From an uncultured Eubacteriales bacterium (lineage in GTDB: Bacteria > Bacillota > Clostridia > Oscillospirales > CAG-272): a DNA stretch of 64,000 bases. Shown one piece after another: positions 36,351 to 44,739 of this stretch (its first letter is position 1; each line of letters opens with the position of its first letter). The DNA is taken from positions 1 to 64,000 of the forward strand of contig CAKRTQ010000009.1 in assembly GCA_934402395.1 (NCBI GenBank). The letters are read 5' to 3'. The notes beneath the pieces were generated by a model. It searched no databases, was not told the DNA's origin, and worked only from the letters and a program-made list of their open reading frames with translations. A program made the position numbers and the translations under genes.

Positions 36351-37277
36351 ATGAAAAAAATCGTTGCGTTGTTTTTGTGTGCGGCGGTGCTTGCATCGCT
36401 GTGCGGCTGCCGTATCAATATATCGGCGGGCGTGGACAGCCGGTTTACGGGTGATGAATATCCGGATGCCGAAAAATACCGGACGGGCGCATTCACCTAC
36501 CGTGCGGATGAAGTTAGCGCGATCGAGGTCTACTGGCGTTCGGGCAGAGTTGAGATCACCGAAGCGGAGTATTCTGAGTTCAGCGTTAAGGAAAGCGGCG
36601 AAGATCTGCCGGAGAGCGTTGCTATGCACTGGCTTCTGGAGGACGGCGTGCTGCGCATTCGCTTCTGCGCGTCCGGAGCGGACGTCAGCGTAAAATCTTC
36701 GGATAAGCAGCTGTATCTTTCGGTTCCGAAGGGGAAAGAACTGTCGGTACGGGCGTCATCCGCAACGGTGAGCACGGGCGCGCTCGATCAGAAGAGCGTT
36801 CATATATACGCGCATTCGGGAAGCACGGAGCTCGGCAGGGTGACAGCCGAAAGCATTGAGCTGCAAAGCAGCTCGGGCGCCGTACGCGCAAACAGCATAT
36901 CCGCGCGCACTTTTGCCTGCAATACGTCATCCGGCTCGGTTACTCTTGTAGCCGTGTCTGCCGAAAAATTCGAATGCAAAACCTCTTCCGGCTCGGTCTC
37001 TGTGGGCGGTATACGCGCTGAGCAAGCCTCGGTTGCGACAAGCAGCGGCAGCGTAAAGCTGGCGATCGCCGGTCTGCCCGATACTACGGTCCGCACTTCG
37101 AGCGGAAAGGTCACGGTCACGCTGCCGGCGGGCGGAGCGCGTGTCACATACGATTCGGGCAGCGGAAAGCTGCGCACGCGCCTTGACTACGAAAAAAGCG
37201 GAGACATTTATATATTCGGCAGCGAGGAGTGCCGGCTGACAGTCGGAACCTCAAGCGGAGATCTTGAGATAAGATAA
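36351..37277 (+). CDS. DUF4097-type surface lipoprotein
   Basis: 308 residues. Signal peptide with lipobox LCGC (Cys20), so lipid-anchored outside. The body is a right-handed beta-helix of the DUF4097 type, seen as repeated short strands with SSG (TSSGSVTLVAVSAEKFEC, KTSSGSVSVGGIRAE, ATSSGSVKLAIAG, RTSSGKVTVTLPAG). Start ATG 36351 is preferred to GTG 36345 because GGAGG lies ten bases before it. DUF4097 proteins often pair with regulators such as PspC or DUF1700 proteins; none is adjacent. Confidence 0.85.
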   Translation: MKKIVALFLCAAVLASLCGCRINISAGVDSRFTGDEYPDAEKYRTGAFTYRADEVSAIEVYWRSGRVEITEAEYSEFSVKESGEDLPESVAMHWLLEDGVLRIRFCASGADVSVKSSDKQLYLSVPKGKELSVRASSATVSTGALDQKSVHIYAHSGSTELGRVTAESIELQSSSGAVRANSISARTFACNTSSGSVTLVAVSAEKFECKTSSGSVSVGGIRAEQASVATSSGSVKLAIAGLPDTTVRTSSGKVTVTLPAGGARVTYDSGSGKLRTRLDYEKSGDIYIFGSEECRLTVGTSSGDLEIR

Positions 37278-37289
37278 AGGGGGAGCGTT

Positions 37290-37613
37290 ATGAGCACATC
37301 GACGGAATATATCCGATTCGTTCTTGAACAGCTTGAAGGGATCGAGGACGTGACCTGTCGTAAGATGTTCGGGGAGTATCTTGTTTATGTGAGGGAAAGA
37401 CCTGTGCTGCTTGTCTGCGACAACTGTACAATGGTCAAAAAGCTGCCCGAGCTTGCCGAACTGATGAAGGACGCATCGGAGGGCATCCCCTATGACGGAG
37501 CCAAGCCGCATTACATACTTGACATCGAAAACCGCGAGCTTGTCGCGGAGGTCATCGGTATCCTGGTTGAGGTAACGCCTCCAAAGCGAAGAAAGCAGGT
37601 AAAGTGTCGATAA
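37290..37613 (+). CDS. TfoX N-terminal domain protein
   Basis: 107 residues matching the TfoX/Sxy N-terminal domain: RKMFGEYLVYVRERPVLLVC, then KLPELAELM and YILDIENRELVAEVI. In Gammaproteobacteria TfoX regulates competence; stand-alone domains in Bacillota have no settled role. GGGGAG precedes ATG 37290. It ends before a strong terminator. Confidence 0.8.
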   Translation: MSTSTEYIRFVLEQLEGIEDVTCRKMFGEYLVYVRERPVLLVCDNCTMVKKLPELAELMKDASEGIPYDGAKPHYILDIENRELVAEVIGILVEVTPPKRRKQVKCR

Positions 37614-37667
37614 ACGGACTTTTCGGCTCCGCTCCCCGCAGTTACACACATTCAATACAGCTTCTGT

Positions 37668-37711
37668 CCTGTCATACGCGCAATTTTGCGCGTATGACGG
37701 GATGTTTTTTT
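37668..37711 (+). terminator. Rho-independent terminator
   Basis: CCTGTCATACGCGCAA (37668-37683) pairs with TTGCGCGTATGACGGG (37686-37701), then ATGTTTTTTTA. Confidence 0.9.
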
Positions 37712-37783
37712 ATCGCGTCACGCCCCGGTTGTCTTGTTATTCGATTTTTTTGCTTCCGAAAACAAAAAAACAGCGAATTCCTA

Positions 37784-37836
37784 TTGCAATGCGGCACTGT
37801 CTGTGATATAATATGACCGTAAAAATAATTCGGTCA
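37784..37836 (+). promoter_or_regulatory. Promoter with TGACCG/CGGTCA operator
   Basis: TTGCAA (37784-37789), 17 bases, TATAAT (37807-37812). TGACCG (37814-37819), 11 bases, CGGTCA (37831-37836) is an exact inverted repeat over the transcription start. A degraded copy of the whole arrangement exists at 4711-4764. Most likely the autoregulatory site of the TetR gene at 37857. Confidence 0.75.
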
Positions 37837-37856
37837 AATTTTTATCGGGAGATACC

Positions 37857-38438
37857 ATGGCATTTTCTGAAGAAGAGAATAAAAGAATACGAAAGGAGCT
37901 TATTGCCGCAGCAAGGGAGCGCGCGCTGACGGCAGGAATGCGCAAAACGTCGGTCGAAGAGCTTACCGATGCCGTTGGGATTTCCAAGGGTTCCTTTTAT
38001 AAATATTACGATTCCAAAGAGCTTTTGTTCTTCACTGTGCTGGAAGGGATACATTCCGAGCTGTATGCAATAGCCAAGGAGACGCTCGATGCCAATGCAT
38101 CGCTTGCCGCGTGCGAGCGGACGACCGAAACTCTGCTTGCCGTCTGCCGCCGTCTGTCGGAGACGGGCGAGATGCGTTTTATTGAGTCTGACGCCGAGCT
38201 GATACTGCGGCGCATTCCGGAGGATGTCAAAAACGGGCATTATCACGATGACGAAGCGCACATTACCGATCTGCTTGCGGAGAGCGGACTTTCGCCGAAG
38301 GGCGGCAGCGAGCTTGCGGCAGCGGCCGTGCGCGGACTGATACTTATGGTGTCTCATCGGAACGAGATAGGAAAAAGGTATCCCGAGGTGCTGCGGCTTC
38401 TTATACACGGGGCAATGACGGAGCTTTTTCCCGACTGA
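37857..38438 (+). CDS. TetR-family transcriptional regulator
   Basis: 193 residues. HTH region: RIRKELIAAARERALTAG, then VEELTDAVGISKGSFYKYYD. The C-terminal helical domain contains a notable HYHDDEAHITDLL stretch that is conserved in the decayed paralogue at 4779. GGGAG lies five bases before ATG 37857. It is separated from the next gene by a terminator and a GTTAG/CTAAC palindrome, and probably controls the enzyme cluster from 38583 to 44236. Confidence 0.9.
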   Translation: MAFSEEENKRIRKELIAAARERALTAGMRKTSVEELTDAVGISKGSFYKYYDSKELLFFTVLEGIHSELYAIAKETLDANASLAACERTTETLLAVCRRLSETGEMRFIESDAELILRRIPEDVKNGHYHDDEAHITDLLAESGLSPKGGSELAAAAVRGLILMVSHRNEIGKRYPEVLRLLIHGAMTELFPD

Positions 38439-38486
38439 CCGCGCCGTATCGCCATTGCCTTTCGGTTTGTTTACTCTTGACTGTAC

Positions 38487-38536
38487 AGCTGCCTGCGGGC
38501 AGCTTTTAAAAGGGCGGCGAGTTAGCACAGTCTAAC
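38487..38536 (+). terminator. Terminator hairpin plus GTTAG/CTAAC inverted repeat
   Basis: AGCTGCC (38487-38493) pairs with GGCAGCT (38498-38504), then TTTT. GTTAG (38521-38525), CACAGT, CTAAC (38532-38536) follows. The arrangement is repeated at 5328-5379, so the second palindrome may be an operator conserved between both loci. Confidence 0.6.
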
Positions 38537-38582
38537 CGAATCGCGCCGGAGATGCGGTGCGAAAAAAAGGAGGATGCGTAAT

Positions 38583-39371
38583 ATGGCTGAAAAAATAAAG
38601 CTTTCCGGTGTTCCGGAGACGATGCTGCAAACGGTTTATGCACGCGCAAAGGAAAGCGCGGGGCGCGGGGCGATCCGCGATGTGAAAGCAGAGGAGCTGA
38701 TTGCCGGACTCGACTACGATTTTTCCCTTGCTGATAAGGACGCCGCCATGCACAGCGGCGTTATTGCGAGGACTATCGTGCTCGACCGGCTGGTGTCGGA
38801 ATGGCTTGATAGAAATTCCGGCGGCGTGGTCGTGAACATTGCCTGCGGGCTTGACACGCGCTGCTACCGTATGCGGGGATATTCGCATTGGTATGACCTC
38901 GATCTGCCAGAGGTGATGGATGTGCGAAAAAAACTCATTCCGGCGGGCGGTGATATATCACAGATCGCCATGTCCGCAATGGACGACTGGGGCGGCGCGA
39001 TCGCACCGACCGATGCGCCCGCGCTCGTCATCATCGAAGGACTGACCATGTATCTCTGCGAGGCGGATGTGAAGCGCATTTTTGCCGTTATCGCGGGCAG
39101 ATTTGCGCGTGCGACCGTCCTCGTTGAGACGATGAACCCCACGGTTGCGCGGAGATTCAGGGAAAAGTCGATCGAAGGAAGCCACGCAAAATTTACGTGG
39201 GGAATAAAAAACGGCAGGGCGCTTGCGGAGCTTTTGCCCGATTTCCGGTTCGCTGAAGAGCACAGCCTGACCGAAGGCATGGCGGAATTTGTGCCGGTTT
39301 ACCGGCTGCTCGACAGGATCGGGTTCGTGCGGAACATCTCGAACAAGATAAGCGTTCTTGAAAGGATATAG
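38583..39371 (+). CDS. Class I SAM-dependent methyltransferase (LCM/TcmP-like)
   Basis: 262 residues from ATG 38583; the earlier ATG 38574 abuts the AAGGAGG site. The SAM-binding motif is VVVNIACGLDTRCYR (about 76-90), followed by WYDLDLPEVMDVRKKL, as in leucine-carboxyl methyltransferase-like O-methyltransferases such as TcmP. ALVIIEGLTMYL matches the family's motif after the acidic loop. Small-molecule O-methylation is likely; substrate unknown. A second member of the same family is encoded at 40986. Confidence 0.85.
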   Translation: MAEKIKLSGVPETMLQTVYARAKESAGRGAIRDVKAEELIAGLDYDFSLADKDAAMHSGVIARTIVLDRLVSEWLDRNSGGVVVNIACGLDTRCYRMRGYSHWYDLDLPEVMDVRKKLIPAGGDISQIAMSAMDDWGGAIAPTDAPALVIIEGLTMYLCEADVKRIFAVIAGRFARATVLVETMNPTVARRFREKSIEGSHAKFTWGIKNGRALAELLPDFRFAEEHSLTEGMAEFVPVYRLLDRIGFVRNISNKISVLERI

Positions 39372-39375
39372 GAAA

Positions 39376-39561
39376 ATGTCTTTTTTCGATAATACACGCA
39401 AGCCGGTGGGTCTTGGCGGAAGGCTGATGGTGTTTGCTATGAATGTCGGGCACCGCGCTCCGGCGGACCGGGGCTTTCGGTTCGTGTCGGTATCCGCCGA
39501 TGCTCAGGCATTGGACTGCGGCGCGAAAAACCGGCGGGTGTGCCGAAAGGTCTTAAAATGA
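39376..39561 (+). pseudogene. N-terminal fragment of a UbiE-like methyltransferase
   Basis: MSFFDNTRKPVGLGGRLMVF matches the start of a common clostridial class I methyltransferase, and DAQALDCGAK corresponds to where the SAM motif (LDxGCGxG) should follow. The frame ends 61 codons in, soon after, and 140 or more residues are missing. The remainder was lost by deletion before the MBL gene. Confidence 0.65.
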
Positions 39562-39603
39562 AGTACGGGCGGCGTACAGACGCTCCCTTGAGAGGTGATC
39601 GAT

Positions 39604-40479
39604 ATGTCAAAAAAAGCAACAGAATTTCAGAAAAAAGAAATGAGCAGAATGTACCGCGGCAAGGAGATATTCAAGCCGCTGAACACCGGGTGGATCGACG
39701 GGAATGTCGCCTGTGTGCGCGAGTGGGTGGCTAACATTTTCTTCTACCGCAAGGGCGATACCACAATAATGATCGATGCCGGCTATAACTATGACCGTCT
39801 TGCCGAAAAAATGGGTTGGCTCGGCATCGACCCGAAGTCGATACGTCATATTCTTATCACGCATCAGGATACCGATCACGTAGGCGCGGTAGAGGCAGAC
39901 AGCCCCGGGCTGTTCAAAAAGGCAAAGCTTTATATCGGCGAGGCCGAAAACCGGTATCTCACCGGAGAGGTGCGCCGTAAGGTCATTTATCATCTTTACA
40001 AGCTGCCGCAGGTGACGATAAACAACAAAAAGCAGCTGCTTAAGGACGGCGAGACCCTGCACATCGGAGACATAAAGATAAAATGCATTCTCGTGCCGGG
40101 GCACACATGGGGGCATATGGTGTATCTCATCGACGACAAATATCTCTTCACGGGCGATACGCTTTGGTTCGGCGCCGATGGCGGGTACAGCTTTATATCC
40201 GCACTCGCCGAGGACAACAAGCTTGCCGTGAGATCGCTCGGGATCCTTGAGGCGAAGCTCGTAAAGATGGGCGTGCATCCGCTGTTTATTACGGGTCACA
40301 CCGGGTGGACGGACGATTTCCGGTTTGCTTTTGCACACAAGGACAAGCTGTGTTCGCCGTTTAAGAAAAGAGTTCACGATCCTGACGCGCCCTATGACGC
40401 TTACGATGAGTCGGACGACACCGAGGAAAACGCAAAAAGCGGATTCCTGAAGAGCGTAAGGACCGTAAACGGGAGGTAA
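39604..40479 (+). CDS. MBL-fold metallo-hydrolase with altered metal motif
   Basis: 291 residues from ATG 39604 (GAGAGGTGATC ahead). Metallo-beta-lactamase fold: motif ITHQDTDHVGAVE near 85, where the usual HxHxDH reads HxDxDH; then PGHTWGHMVYLID, YLFTGDTLWFG and FITGHTGW. The change of the second His to Asp removes a metal-1 ligand but keeps the Asp-His of metal 2; several families tolerate this. Probably hydrolyses a thioester, lactone or ester. In operon with the methyltransferases. Confidence 0.85.
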   Translation: MSKKATEFQKKEMSRMYRGKEIFKPLNTGWIDGNVACVREWVANIFFYRKGDTTIMIDAGYNYDRLAEKMGWLGIDPKSIRHILITHQDTDHVGAVEADSPGLFKKAKLYIGEAENRYLTGEVRRKVIYHLYKLPQVTINNKKQLLKDGETLHIGDIKIKCILVPGHTWGHMVYLIDDKYLFTGDTLWFGADGGYSFISALAEDNKLAVRSLGILEAKLVKMGVHPLFITGHTGWTDDFRFAFAHKDKLCSPFKKRVHDPDAPYDAYDESDDTEENAKSGFLKSVRTVNGR

Positions 40480-40481
40480 AA

Positions 40482-40973
40482 ATGATCGTAAAAGTAATTC
40501 TGGAAGGACTGGGACTGGGCGCGCTGCTCCTGCTTGTCTGCGCGGCAGGCATACGCAAGGGGGCGGTCGGCATGGTGCATCTTTACAGCCCGGAGGTGCA
40601 GAAAAGATGTGTGGAGCTGGGGCTGACGACACCTGAGAGGATCAGGCGCAACGCTTGGCTTTTCAAGGCTGTCTGCATCCCCGGATATATCGCCTATGTT
40701 CTTGTATGCGTTTACGCGCTGAACGGTGCCGTGGGCTTTGCGGCGGGTTTCCGGCAGCTTTTTGCGATCCTTTCCGTCATGAATCTTATCGACCGCTTTC
40801 TTATTGACGGCTTCTGAGTAGGGCATACCGGAGCATGGACGATCACGGGAACGGAGGACCTCAAGCCCTACATAACCGCAAAGGACAAATGCAGAAAATG
40901 GATTTTCGGTACGGTCGGTATGGCTGTCATCGCGGCTGCACTGTCGTCTGTCATGATGATATTTATTCGCTGA
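40482..40973 (+). pseudogene. Four-helix membrane protein interrupted by TGA
   Basis: The frame reads through 111 codons to LIDRFLIDGF, meets TGA 40815-40817, then continues VGHTGAWTITGTEDLKPYI and a last hydrophobic segment to TGA 40971-40973. In homologues I recall Trp at the TGA position, so TGG to TGA is the simplest explanation. TGA is a normal stop elsewhere here (for example in argH), so recoding is unlikely. Four hydrophobic segments in all; function unknown. Confidence 0.65.
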
Positions 40974-40985
40974 GCGGAGGTTTGC

Positions 40986-41822
40986 ATGAAATACAAAATT
41001 GAAAAAAACACGATGCAGGAGACTTTGGTCATCCCGCTCTACGCGAGAAAAATGTGTTCGGAGACCTACCCTGCACTGTACCGCGACGAAACGGCTGTCC
41101 GGTTGATAAATGAGATCGATTACGATTTTTCGGAGCTTGAGAGGAAGTCCCGCAGGGTTATGCAGCGGTTCGGAATTCTTGAGGCGTCAATGCGGCAGAG
41201 CGATCTTGCGTATGAAGTGCAAAGCTACCTGAAGTCGTATCCGCGTGCGGCGGTAGTCAATCTCGGCTGCGGACTGGACAGCACCGGCAGACATTGCGAC
41301 AACGGGAGCTGCAAAATATACAATATTGATCTTCCCGATGTGATCGGCGTGCGCAACGAGCTTCTGCCTGCCGGCGAGCGGGAAGAGAACATCCCCTGCG
41401 ACATCAACGATACCGCGTGGTTTGATAAGATCGACGCATCGGGCGGGGCTGTGTTTTTTGCAGCCGGTGTGTTTTATTATTTTCTGAAGGAGCAGGTCAG
41501 GGCGCTTGTGCGCGCTATGGCAGATGCCTTCCCGGGCAGTGTGCTTGTAATTGATGCCGCAAATGAAAAAGCCGTGAAGCTGATGCTTAAAACATGGTTG
41601 AAGGCAGCAAAGATCAGGGATGTCGGCGCGTATTTTGCCGTTTCGGATGCAAAGCGCGAGCTCTCTGTGTGGGATAGCCGCCTGTGCGTTTCAAGCCGCG
41701 GATATATGCTCGGATATAACGACCTGCGCGACCCGTCGGTCAGCAGAACCTTTCGGTTTTTGTCGGCTGTCGGCGACCGGATGATGAAAATGCAGATAGT
41801 GAAGATCGGATTCGGAGGATAA
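40986..41822 (+). CDS. Class I SAM-dependent methyltransferase (LCM/TcmP-like)
   Basis: 278 residues. SAM motif AAVVNLGCGLDSTGRHC (about 83-99), then YNIDLPDVIGVRNELLPAG and VFFAAGVFYYF. Same family as 38583 but divergent, so the operon has two related methyltransferases with possibly successive or alternative substrates. AGCGGAGG precedes ATG 40986. It abuts the next gene by two bases. Confidence 0.85.
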   Translation: MKYKIEKNTMQETLVIPLYARKMCSETYPALYRDETAVRLINEIDYDFSELERKSRRVMQRFGILEASMRQSDLAYEVQSYLKSYPRAAVVNLGCGLDSTGRHCDNGSCKIYNIDLPDVIGVRNELLPAGEREENIPCDINDTAWFDKIDASGGAVFFAAGVFYYFLKEQVRALVRAMADAFPGSVLVIDAANEKAVKLMLKTWLKAAKIRDVGAYFAVSDAKRELSVWDSRLCVSSRGYMLGYNDLRDPSVSRTFRFLSAVGDRMMKMQIVKIGFGG

Positions 41823-41824
41823 AA

Positions 41825-42460
41825 ATGAAGTATACGGGAATGCCGCAGGGAATGTGGGCGTTGTTTGCGGGATCCTTCCGCCGGCAGCTCACCGGTGTGT
41901 TCGGATACGACAAAAGCACGGCTGCGCTTGTAACAAAAAAGGCAAAGCCGAAATACCGTGAAATTATCGCGGAACTGCCGGAGTTTGAAAAAGCCGACCG
42001 CTTTAAAATGAATATCGTCAACTGTGCCATGCTCGGTGCGTTCGTTCTTTCGGTGCCCGAACGCCCCGATGTCGGTCGGCTGACCGACTACTATGCAAAA
42101 GCCATGATGACAAAGCCGATGAGGTGGTTCTGCCGCAGGAGCGGAAGGTCAAAGTTTACCGAAAAAGACATTGAGGGCATGAGAAGGACCGCTGTTCTTA
42201 AGGCAGCCGACCGCAACCCGTACTCGTGGAATATGGATTTTTACGAATACCCCGACGGGAGCGGGTATGAGGGAAGATTCACAAAATGCGGCATCTGCGT
42301 GCTTATGAAAAAGCTCGGACTTTATGATCTCACGCCCGCCATGTGCCGCCTTGACTATACAATGAGTGAGGCGGGCGGCGTGACTGATTTTGTAAGAGAG
42401 CATACCATAGCTTCCGGCGGACCGTACTGTGACTGCGGATATATCAAAAAGAGTTTTTAA
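41825..42460 (+). CDS. L-2-amino-thiazoline-4-carboxylic acid hydrolase-like protein
   Basis: 211 residues. The C-terminal half has the family pattern: FTKCGICVLMKKLGLYDLTP, MCRLDYTMSE and the closing CDCGYIKK, rich in conserved Cys. The family is named after an enzyme that opens the thiazoline ring to make cysteine, but most members are uncharacterised and this name should not be taken as substrate. In operon behind a methyltransferase (two-base gap). Confidence 0.75.
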   Translation: MKYTGMPQGMWALFAGSFRRQLTGVFGYDKSTAALVTKKAKPKYREIIAELPEFEKADRFKMNIVNCAMLGAFVLSVPERPDVGRLTDYYAKAMMTKPMRWFCRRSGRSKFTEKDIEGMRRTAVLKAADRNPYSWNMDFYEYPDGSGYEGRFTKCGICVLMKKLGLYDLTPAMCRLDYTMSEAGGVTDFVREHTIASGGPYCDCGYIKKSF

Positions 42461-42586
42461 CAGCCGGCAGGACTGCAAACCAACCGGTTTGACCGGTACG
42501 CGAGCTTTGCAATGTGCAAAAAAGCAAGAGGACCTGTTGTTATCCCGAAAAGCGGAGTATAAATTAAATAAGGAAGGAAATACGCT

Positions 42587-43288
42587 GTGAAGGACAGAAA
42601 ACTGCCGATCGACCGTACCTGCCATGTGCTTTATACAAAGCCGTGCAAAAAGGAGATCATTAAAAAAATAGCTCTGCATTACCCGCCGGAGGAGAGGGAA
42701 CGGGTGTGGGAGAAGGTACAGCTGAAATATGCGGAGTTTCTTTCCGACTGGCGCACCGATCTCGGCGGAAAAAGAAATTTTCACAACGGCAGGGGCGGCA
42801 ATTACGACTGTATCGCGCTGATGGCTTATTATGTCGTCTGCCGGGATGCGACCTGCCTTGCGGAGATCGAAGAAATGGAAGGCAACCTGTTTCTCGGGGC
42901 GTTCCGAAAAATGAGATTTGTTGACTGCAATAAGGCGTTTTTCAGAAAGCTGATGTACAGGGCGTTCCTGAATGCAAAGCGGCAGTGCGACAGATGGGGA
43001 GATTTCAAAATGAATATTGCCCCGTTTGATCCCGAAAAGCCGATCAGATACGAATTCACCGAGTGCCCGACTGCGGAATTTGCCAAAAAGCACGGGCTAT
43101 GCGAGGTCATGCCCGCGCTTTGCAATCCCGATTTTGAGGGAATGGAGTGCATTCATGCGCGGCTTGTTCGCACTACGACCTGCGCCAATGGCGACAGGTG
43201 CGACTATGCGATAGTCGGCGACCGCGACCCGTATCTTAAAGACCATCCCGAATACCGCGATGCGGCGGGATACAGACGAAACAAATAA
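42587..43288 (+). CDS. L-2-amino-thiazoline-4-carboxylic acid hydrolase-like protein
   Basis: 233 residues from GTG 42587 (AGGAAGG ahead). Second, diverged member of the family: FTECPTAEFAKKHGLCEVMP, ALCNPDFEGME and CANGDRCDYAIVGD mark the same C-terminal region. The gap of 126 bases to the previous gene contains no promoter I can recognise. Confidence 0.75.
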   Translation: MKDRKLPIDRTCHVLYTKPCKKEIIKKIALHYPPEERERVWEKVQLKYAEFLSDWRTDLGGKRNFHNGRGGNYDCIALMAYYVVCRDATCLAEIEEMEGNLFLGAFRKMRFVDCNKAFFRKLMYRAFLNAKRQCDRWGDFKMNIAPFDPEKPIRYEFTECPTAEFAKKHGLCEVMPALCNPDFEGMECIHARLVRTTTCANGDRCDYAIVGDRDPYLKDHPEYRDAAGYRRNK

Positions 43289-43309
43289 AAACGAAACGGA
43301 GAAATGATT

Positions 43310-44236
43310 ATGAGAATTCTGGTGCTCGGTGCGGGCGTGCTCGGCTGCAGTCTTACAAAAAATCTTTTTTGCGCCGGAAAGGATGTGACTTTGCTCGCGC
43401 GCGGGAAGTGGGCTGAAGAGATACGGCAGAACGGACTGCGCATAAAGGGCAAATTTGCGCCGCGTGTGTCGGTCAGCCGCGTTCCGGTTGTGACCGGTCT
43501 GGAGCCCGATGACATATATGATGTGATATTTGCAGTGGTGCGGTATACGCAGGTGGAGTCAGTGCTCGATGTTCTTCGCACCAACGGGTCGAAGAATATC
43601 GTTTTTGTGGGAAATAATGTGCGCGCAGCCGATGCTGCCGCACTTCTGCCGGGCAAAAACGTGATGTTTGCCTTTACATCGGCGGCTGGACACCGCGAGA
43701 GCGACCGCGTTGTGTCGGTGGATATGAAAAAGATCACGATAGGAGACCTTTGCGGCGCGGCATCGAATGAGCGGCTTATCGGGGAGATCTTCGAGGGCAC
43801 GAAATACCGCGTTGCCTATGAGCCGAATATGGGGGATTACCTGCTCTGCCATGCGGCGTTTGTGCTTCCTGTGGCGTTTGCCTGCTATAAGACCGATGGG
43901 AATTTAAGAAAGCTCAAGGGCGATGCAGCCTACCTCGGTCGGCTTATCGACGCAAATATCGAGGGCTACCGCGCCATAAAGAATTCGGGTCACGCGATAT
44001 TGCCGAACGAGGATATGAATTTTGAATCTGCCGGGTACCGCAAGACCTGCCTGCGCTTTTTCAAGCTCATGTGCGCAACGAGCCTCGGGCAGATCTGCGC
44101 GTCCGACCACGCCATGAACGCGATCGACGAGATGAGCGCGCTGAACCGCGATATCAAAGCGTTTTTTGATAAAAACGGCGCCGATTATCCGGTGTGGCGC
44201 GAGCTTGAAGCCGAAGCGTCGAAATATCTGAAATGA
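43310..44236 (+). CDS. Ketopantoate reductase-family (ApbA/PanE) oxidoreductase
   Basis: 308 residues from ATG 43310 (GGAGA eight bases ahead; ATG 43304 too close). NAD(P)-binding Rossmann motif VLGAGVLGCSL at the N-terminus, then IFAVVRYTQVESVL and FVGNN. The C-terminal helical domain is present, but the conserved Lys of true ketopantoate reductases is not obvious, and there are no pantothenate genes nearby. It probably reduces another 2-keto acid or is a specialised dehydrogenase. Last clear gene of the TetR-led cluster. Confidence 0.75.
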   Translation: MRILVLGAGVLGCSLTKNLFCAGKDVTLLARGKWAEEIRQNGLRIKGKFAPRVSVSRVPVVTGLEPDDIYDVIFAVVRYTQVESVLDVLRTNGSKNIVFVGNNVRAADAAALLPGKNVMFAFTSAAGHRESDRVVSVDMKKITIGDLCGAASNERLIGEIFEGTKYRVAYEPNMGDYLLCHAAFVLPVAFACYKTDGNLRKLKGDAAYLGRLIDANIEGYRAIKNSGHAILPNEDMNFESAGYRKTCLRFFKLMCATSLGQICASDHAMNAIDEMSALNRDIKAFFDKNGADYPVWRELEAEASKYLK

Positions 44237-44278
44237 AAAAAGCTGACGCGACCCATTCTGAAGTGTTGCTGAATTAAC

Positions 44279-44623
44279 ATGGCGCCCTCACGCGGCTCTT
44301 GCGACAGACATTACGCGGGCGACAATGAGCTTGTAAAGTTTGAGTATACTCCAAAACCCGTTGATACAAGCAGGATTGATCTTCCGGCAGATCTTCTTGA
44401 GCTTAGCGAAAAAATAGCCGAAAATGTTCATGATATCTGGGCTGCCGGGAGGATCGCAGAAGGATGGAGCTACGGCGAGTTGCGTGACGAAAAAAAGAAA
44501 ACAACGCCGTGCATGGTCCCATATTCCGAGCTGCCCGAGGGGGAAAAGAAATACGACAGAAATACCGCGCTTGAGACGCTCAGGCTGATAGTTGCGCTCG
44601 GCTACACGATAGAAAAGAAGTGA
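44279..44623 (+). CDS. RyR domain protein
   Basis: 114 residues matching a single bacterial RyR domain: YTPKPVDTSRIDLPADLLEL, NVHDIWAAGRIAEGW and TTPCMVPYSELPEGEKKYDR, ALETLRLIVALGY. The family's YxPxPxDT start is intact. In bacteria such domains are of unknown role, often near signalling or phage loci. ATG 44279 has no good ribosome binding site, so the real start may be nearer 44330. Confidence 0.8.
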   Translation: MAPSRGSCDRHYAGDNELVKFEYTPKPVDTSRIDLPADLLELSEKIAENVHDIWAAGRIAEGWSYGELRDEKKKTTPCMVPYSELPEGEKKYDRNTALETLRLIVALGYTIEKK

Positions 44624-44654
44624 AGCGGCAAGTTTTCCGGTTGTTCTTGCATTA

Positions 44655-44695
44655 TTGACAACCGGCGGCAGGTGTGCTATAATGTGCACCTGCCG
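44655..44695 (+). promoter_or_regulatory. Promoter enclosed in a perfect palindrome
   Basis: TTGACA (44655-44660), 17 bases, TATAAT (44678-44683). CGGCAGGTG (44666-44674) and CACCTGCCG (44687-44695) are exact inverted repeats flanking the -10 element by equal distance. A repressor site controlling the gene at 44740 is the natural reading; the regulator is not adjacent. Confidence 0.75.
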
Positions 44696-44739
44696 ATCAA
44701 TTTATTTTACCGGATCGGCGCGGGAGAGGTGAGCTGGCA

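Noticed and set aside
40815..40817. TGA read as tryptophan or selenocysteine
   Set aside because: TGA ends many normal genes here (for example argH), so Trp recoding is unlikely; no SECIS-like hairpin was evident after it and the family position is Trp, not Cys.
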